DNA of 9,247 nucleotides from Lachnospiraceae bacterium (GTDB taxonomy: Bacteria; Bacillota; Clostridia; Lachnospirales; Lachnospiraceae), in NCBI GenBank assembly GCA_017475845.1, contig JAFVEU010000170.1, positions 1 through 9,247 on the forward strand. The letters run 5' to 3'. The position numbers and the translations under genes are program-made. Below are positions 5,339 through 9,247 of this stretch, one piece after another (positions within the stretch are counted from its first letter, which is position 1; each line of letters starts with the position of its first letter). The notes under the pieces are model-generated. The model made no database searches. It was not told where the DNA came from and saw only the letters and a list, made by a program, of their open reading frames with translations.

Positions 5339-6727
5339 TTAAATTCCCATGAGGGATTGTATGAGAAGAATGGTGAGGAGCACCGGGGCGATGACCTTTA
5401 CCATGGCGATGTACAGGCCCCTGTTCCGGAACTTTTCGCCGTTCTTCGTGGCTTCGTCTATGATGATCTGCGGCTTTACGGCCCAGCCGATAAGGAGACA
5501 GGTTCCGATGGCAGTTATGGGCATCAGTATATTATTGCTTAAGAAATCCAGAAGATCCAGGATCTGTCCTGTGGCGCCTCCCGGAAGGGGGCATTCGAAA
5601 TACAGGACATTGTAGCCCAGGCATACCAGTACTCCTATGAGAAAGGCTCCGATCCCTTCAATGACTGTAGCCTTCTCCCTGGATACACGGAACCGGTCCA
5701 TGATGGAAGAGACTACAGCTTCCATCATGGATATGGAGCTTGTAAGAGCAGCTAAGAATACCATGATGAAGAAAAGGGCTCCCAGAACCTTTCCCAGACC
5801 TCCCATGGAAACAAATACCTTGGGCATGGAGATGAAGAGCAGGGAAGGCCCTGAGGCATCCATTCCTTCCCGTCCCATAAAGACATAGAGCGGAAGTATG
5901 GTCATTATCCCCGCAAGGAATGCCACTGCTGTGTCGAATATCTCTATCTGGGTCACACTGGATATGAGATCGTCCTTATCTCCGAAATAGGAACCATAGG
6001 ATATCATTATCCCCATGGCCACGCTGATGGAATAGAATAGCTGTCCCATGGCATCCAGCAGTACGTTCATAAAGGAGACCGGGGTCTGGCCGCTCACATC
6101 CGGAATGAGATAGATCAAAAGGCCCTGAAGTCCGGTCCGCACCGTGCCGTTATCGTCATAGCTCAGAGTCAGGGAAAAGACGGCGATTCCGATGACTATG
6201 ACTAACAGTACGGGCATCAGGGTCTTTGAGAATTTTTCAATCCCCTTGTTTATTCCCCTGTAGATAATAAAGGAAGTAAAGAAGATAAAGATGCTTAAGT
6301 ATATGACGGGCTCCGCAGCAGATGTGATAAAGCCGGTGAAATAACCCTCCGCCGCGGGGTCAGCCGGCTGCCCGAAAAGGTAGACGGTGCAGTATTTCAA
6401 TACCCATCCGCCGATGGCGCAGTAGTACGGAAGAATGATCAGCGGTACCGCCAGAGCAAAATATCCGATCCATTTCCATTTCGGGTGAATGGCAGCGTAA
6501 GCGTCTATGGGGCTCTTCCTGGTCCTTCGCCCTATGGAGACCTCCGATACAAGAAGTGTGAATCCGAAGGTGGTTGCCAATATCAGGTATACCACCAGGA
6601 AGAGGCCGCCTCCGTTTTGAGCCGCAAGATACGGGAACCGCCAGAGATTTCCCAGTCCTACCGCACTTCCCGCAGCGGAAAGCACAAAGCCTACGGATCC
6701 TGAAAATGAGCTTCTTTTATTATCCAA
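5339..6727 (-). CDS. Neurotransmitter:sodium symporter (NSS) family amino-acid transporter
   Basis: A 462-residue membrane protein with 11-12 hydrophobic segments and the LeuT fold. TM1 holds SAAGSAVGLGNLWRFPY (17-33), the unwound substrate and Na+ site; G20, A22, V23, N27 and R30 fall at the same numbers as in LeuT. TM6 has FYSISVAMGIMISYGSY (231-247), and TM8 has ALTSSIS (327-333), with T329/S330 matching the LeuT Na2 residues. Asp265 in TM7 resembles the Asp that replaces chloride in Tyt1 and MhsT, suggesting chloride independence (inference). The likely substrate is a hydrophobic or aromatic amino acid, not provable here. The frame stays open to an ATG at 7051, but those 108 extra residues are antisense to the PBP gene and upstream of the promoter. 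The TTG at 6727, after a G-rich Shine-Dalgarno site, gives normal family length. It converges on htpG and diverges from the PBP gene. Confidence 0.92.
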   Translation of the reverse strand: MDNKRSSFSGSVGFVLSAAGSAVGLGNLWRFPYLAAQNGGGLFLVVYLILATTFGFTLLVSEVSIGRRTRKSPIDAYAAIHPKWKWIGYFALAVPLIILPYYCAIGGWVLKYCTVYLFGQPADPAAEGYFTGFITSAAEPVIYLSIFIFFTSFIIYRGINKGIEKFSKTLMPVLLVIVIGIAVFSLTLSYDDNGTVRTGLQGLLIYLIPDVSGQTPVSFMNVLLDAMGQLFYSISVAMGIMISYGSYFGDKDDLISSVTQIEIFDTAVAFLAGIMTILPLYVFMGREGMDASGPSLLFISMPKVFVSMGGLGKVLGALFFIMVFLAALTSSISMMEAVVSSIMDRFRVSREKATVIEGIGAFLIGVLVCLGYNVLYFECPLPGGATGQILDLLDFLSNNILMPITAIGTCLLIGWAVKPQIIIDEATKNGEKFRNRGLYIAMVKVIAPVLLTILLIQSLMGI

Positions 6728-6733
6728 AATATA

Positions 6734-6740
6734 CCCCCCC
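6734..6740 (-). promoter_or_regulatory. Poly-G Shine-Dalgarno site before the TTG start of the transporter
   Basis: Seven G followed by T on the minus strand, 6 bases before TTG 6727. It can pair with the anti-SD CCUCC using one G-U wobble. It decides the TTG start, because no ATG or GTG is available between the promoter and TM1. Confidence 0.65.
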
Positions 6741-6767
6741 GGAAAAAACTGTTTAATAAATCTAAGT

Positions 6768-6796
6768 ATTATCTGATTTTTATCAGGATGTGTCAA
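6768..6796 (-). promoter_or_regulatory. Sigma-A-type promoter of the NSS transporter gene
   Basis: On the minus strand, a consensus -35 TTGACA (6791-6796), 17-base spacer, -10 GATAAT (6768-6773; one mismatch). Predicted start is near 6761, giving a leader of about 34 bases that contains the G-rich ribosome site. Confidence 0.82.
6773..6786. repeat. Small inverted repeat in the transporter promoter spacer
   Basis: CTGAT (6773-6777), four T, ATCAG (6782-6786). It lies almost wholly between the -10 and -35 of the transporter promoter, where a bound regulator would block RNA polymerase. Operator function is only a possibility. Confidence 0.4.
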
Positions 6797-6807
6797 GTAC
6801 TGGGAGC

Positions 6808-6820
6808 GTGTCCGGGACAC
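6808..6820. promoter_or_regulatory. Palindrome between divergent promoters (possible operator)
   Basis: GTGTCC-G-GGACAC, a perfect 6+1+6 palindrome. It starts 12 bases upstream of the transporter -35 and ends 1 base before the PBP -35 (6822). The position suits a regulator of one or both genes, but no known operator is recognised. Confidence 0.45.
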
Positions 6821-6821
6821 T

Positions 6822-6850
6822 TTGAAGCTTTTTTGATTTTGTGTTACAAT
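6822..6850 (+). promoter_or_regulatory. Extended -10 promoter of the class A PBP gene
   Basis: -35 TTGAAG (6822-6827), 17-base spacer, -10 TACAAT (6845-6850) preceded by TGT, giving an extended -10. Predicted transcription start is 6857-6858, which coincides with the ATG at 6858. Confidence 0.75.
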
Positions 6851-6857
6851 GGCACTT

Positions 6858-9247
6858 ATGGATTTCGGAAGACATGGAGCCATAAGGCGGGCAAGGGAAT
6901 TAAACGCCAAGGGGCCGAAATTTTTACACATGATACTGGTGGCTTTTGTCACCCTTACGGTTTTCGGTATGATCTCCGCAGCCGTAGTGGGGGCTGCCGG
7001 ATTTCTCGGTGTTTTTAAGGGAGTTGTAGCCACAGCCCCGGAGATCGACAATATAGATATACGCCCCTCGGGTTATTCCTCTACCATATATGATTCAGAC
7101 GGCAAACAGCTTACAAAGCTCGTGGCAGCGGATTCAAACAGGATCTACCAGACTATAAACAAGATCCCGCTTGATCTGCAGCACGCTTTTGTGGCTATAG
7201 AGGATGAACGCTTTTACGAGCATAACGGGATAGACATCAAGGGAATAGTCCGTGCGGGAGTCACGGGAATAAAAAGCCGTGACTTTTCCCAGGGTGCCAG
7301 TACCATAACCCAGCAGCTCATAAAGAACAACGTCTTTACGGAGTGGACTCACGAGTCCTCCTTCATGGAAAAACTGCGCCGGAAGATCCAGGAGCAGTAT
7401 CTTGCGGTGGAGCTTGAAAAACAGGATGATGTTACAAAGGACAATATCCTGGAGCTCTATCTGAATACCATAAACCTGGGCCAGAACACTTTAGGTGTCC
7501 AGGCTGCTTCTCTTCGCTATTTCAACAAGAACGTTTCGGACTTAAATCTCTCCGAGGATGCGGTGATCGCCGCTATTACCCAGAATCCTTCAAGGTATAA
7601 TCCCATTTCACACCCCGAAAACAACGCCGAGAGGCGGATGAAGGTCTTAAACAATATGCTGAAGCAGGGATATATCACCAAGGCTGCCTATGATCAGGCC
7701 GTAAATGATGATGTTTATTCCAGGATCAGGACCATAAATGAGGAGACGGGTTCCGGCAAGGTCAATACATATTTCGTGGACGCTCTTACAAAGGCTATAC
7801 TGGAGGATCTGGTGGAGAAGCTGGGATATACGGAAACCCAGGCATATAACCAGCTCTATTCCGGGGGATTGAGCATCTATGCCACCCAGGACTCAAAGAT
7901 CCAGAAGATCTGTGATGACTTTGCGGGAAACGAGGAAAATTATCCCGCAGGGACAAAGTATCTCCTGGACTATGAGCTTACGGTGGAGAAAAAAGACGGG
8001 GAATACCAGAACTATTCTTCCGAAATGATGGCGCTGTGGCTGGCGGACAACGGCTACAACAAGAACCGGCTGTTTGAAAGCCAGGAGGATGCCCGGGCAG
8101 CAGCGGATGAATATAAGAGATCCATTCTGGAGGAGGGCAATGAGTTTATCTCGGAATCCTATTCCACCGCTCCCCAGCCGCAGATATCCATAACAGTGGC
8201 GGATCAGTCCACGGGTTATGTGAAGGCAATGGTTGGCGGAAGGGGGAAGAAGGAAGCGAGCCTCACCCTGAACCGGGCAACGGATACCCTAAGGCAGCCC
8301 GGATCCACCTTTAAGATAGTATCCACCTATGCACCTGCTCTGGACAGCGGCTTAAAGACCCTGGCCAGCACCCAGGTGGACGAGCCCTTTAATTACGTCA
8401 ACGGACGTCCGGTATCCAACTGGTATAAGGGCTATAAAGGCGTATGTACGCTTCGCTACGGAATAGAGCAGTCCCTGAATATAGTTACCGTAAAGACCCT
8501 TACGGATATTACTCCCCAGCTGGGCTTTGATTACCTCCTGAAGTTCGGTTTTACCACCCTGGTGGACAGAAGGGTCACCAGTGACGGGAGAGTCATGTCG
8601 GATATTTCCCAGGCTCTGGCTCTGGGAGGCATAACGGACGGTGTCAAGAATATCGAGCTTAATGCAGCCTATGCGGCCATAGCCAATAAGGGTACCTACA
8701 TAAAGCCCATGCTCTATACAAAGATACTGGATCATGACGGCAACGTGCTTCTTGAAAACGAGCCGGAGAGCCATGAGGTGTTAAAGCCCACCACCTCCTT
8801 CCTTCTCACCAGCGCCATGCAGGATGTTGTCACGAAGGGAACAGGCGGATCCGTTAATTTCGGTACACAGCCCATAGCGGGAAAGACCGGGACCACTTCG
8901 GATGAAAATGATGTGTGGTTTGCCGGGTATACCCCCTACTACACCTGCACCACCTGGGCAGGCTTTGACAATAACGTGGACCTCACCACCAAGGATCAGC
9001 AGAGGCTGGCCCGGACCATGTGGAGAGGCGTCATGGAAAAGATACATGAGGATCTGGAGAGGAAGGAATTCACCACTCCCGAGGGAATAGTCACAAGAGT
9101 AGCATGCAACAAATCCGGAATGCTGGCAGTGGACGGCATCTGTACCGTGGACGGCAGTGCCTATACCGAATTCTTTGCATCCGATAACGTTCCGGAGGAA
9201 AACTGCACCTACAACCATTCAGGCATGGGGTACATCTGCTCTGCAAC
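6858..9247 (+). CDS. Class A penicillin-binding protein (bifunctional peptidoglycan synthase), 3' end missing
   Basis: An open frame of 796 codons that runs off the window. A basic cytoplasmic tail (1-21) and a membrane segment (about 22-50) precede a GT51 glycosyltransferase domain: EDERFYEHNG (115-124, catalytic E115), GASTITQQLIKNN (146-158) and KIQEQYLAVELEK. A linker of roughly 150 residues leads to the transpeptidase domain, with SxxK (STFK, nucleophile S483, K486), SxN (SLN, 539-541) and KTG (676-678). It should polymerise lipid II and crosslink peptides outside the membrane. The visible C-terminal part has several Cys. The ATG at 6858 has no Shine-Dalgarno site and lies at the predicted transcription start; the next in-frame ATG (6930) would remove the basic tail and also lacks a good site. 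The N-terminus resembles those recalled for Lachnospiraceae class A PBPs. Divergent from the transporter gene. Confidence 0.95.
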   Translation, partial: MDFGRHGAIRRARELNAKGPKFLHMILVAFVTLTVFGMISAAVVGAAGFLGVFKGVVATAPEIDNIDIRPSGYSSTIYDSDGKQLTKLVAADSNRIYQTINKIPLDLQHAFVAIEDERFYEHNGIDIKGIVRAGVTGIKSRDFSQGASTITQQLIKNNVFTEWTHESSFMEKLRRKIQEQYLAVELEKQDDVTKDNILELYLNTINLGQNTLGVQAASLRYFNKNVSDLNLSEDAVIAAITQNPSRYNPISHPENNAERRMKVLNNMLKQGYITKAAYDQAVNDDVYSRIRTINEETGSGKVNTYFVDALTKAILEDLVEKLGYTETQAYNQLYSGGLSIYATQDSKIQKICDDFAGNEENYPAGTKYLLDYELTVEKKDGEYQNYSSEMMALWLADNGYNKNRLFESQEDARAAADEYKRSILEEGNEFISESYSTAPQPQISITVADQSTGYVKAMVGGRGKKEASLTLNRATDTLRQPGSTFKIVSTYAPALDSGLKTLASTQVDEPFNYVNGRPVSNWYKGYKGVCTLRYGIEQSLNIVTVKTLTDITPQLGFDYLLKFGFTTLVDRRVTSDGRVMSDISQALALGGITDGVKNIELNAAYAAIANKGTYIKPMLYTKILDHDGNVLLENEPESHEVLKPTTSFLLTSAMQDVVTKGTGGSVNFGTQPIAGKTGTTSDENDVWFAGYTPYYTCTTWAGFDNNVDLTTKDQQRLARTMWRGVMEKIHEDLERKEFTTPEGIVTRVACNKSGMLAVDGICTVDGSAYTEFFASDNVPEENCTYNHSGMGYICSA

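Noticed and set aside
6728..7051. 108-residue N-terminal extension of the transporter from an ATG at 7051
   Set aside because: It is antisense to the PBP gene, lies upstream of the transporter's own promoter (start about 6761), and NSS proteins begin just before TM1; the LeuT-like numbering fits only the TTG start.
7134..9218. Several minus-strand ORFs of 70-145 codons opposite the PBP gene
   Set aside because: They are shadows of a strongly conserved coding frame; they show no ribosome sites or recognisable domains.
1..9247. Mobile elements, CRISPR arrays, tRNA or rRNA genes, riboswitches
   Set aside because: No transposase, terminal repeats, regularly spaced repeats, cloverleaf-like sequence or recognised riboswitch core was seen in any gap; all gaps are under 170 bases and explained by promoters, operators and hairpins.

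Overview
The window looks like a stretch of core chromosome from a low-to-mid GC Firmicute, most probably a member of the Clostridia close to Lachnospiraceae. This is judged from family resemblance of the proteins, heavy use of AGG/AGA and ATA codons, strong Shine-Dalgarno sites, many intrinsic terminators and a HrcA/CIRCE operator. No phage, IS, CRISPR, tRNA or rRNA sequence was seen.

Layout, left to right: (1) the 3' end of glnS (1-252, +), followed 37 bases later by a DUF2225 protein with two CxxC pairs (290-1129, +), probably in one transcript. (2) A bidirectional terminator (1140-1167), which also serves a convergent gene for a very acidic, N-terminally membrane-anchored protein (1208-1771, -). 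(3) A divergent promoter region (1772-1934) that drives the acidic-protein gene leftward and a PrsA-like parvulin lipoprotein gene (1935-2999) rightward. (4) A compact control region (3000-3161) with a CIRCE operator, a sigma-A-type promoter, an intrinsic terminator that overlaps the predicted transcription start, and a second hairpin, all ahead of htpG (3162-5246, +). (5) A GC-rich hairpin (5284-5313) between htpG and a convergent gene for an NSS-family sodium-coupled transporter (5339-6727, -; TTG start). (6) A second divergent region (6728-6857) with two well-formed back-to-back promoters and two small palindromes. (7) A bifunctional class A penicillin-binding protein (6858 to the window end, +; 3' end missing), whose ATG falls at the predicted transcription start, suggesting a leaderless mRNA.

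Several genes share a theme of protein folding and envelope building: an extracytoplasmic foldase lipoprotein, the cytosolic chaperone Hsp90/HtpG under apparent heat-shock repression, and a peptidoglycan synthase. The transporter and glnS are amino-acid related. No multi-gene system of a new kind is evident. The unusual features are in regulation (CIRCE upstream of an htpG promoter, a terminator overlapping a promoter, a leaderless PBP gene) and in protein details (an E/A/K-rich insertion in HtpG, a His-to-Gln change at the parvulin site, an acidic anchored protein with recurring Ser-Phe motifs). All assignments come from reading the sequence and recalled family motifs; no database search was possible.
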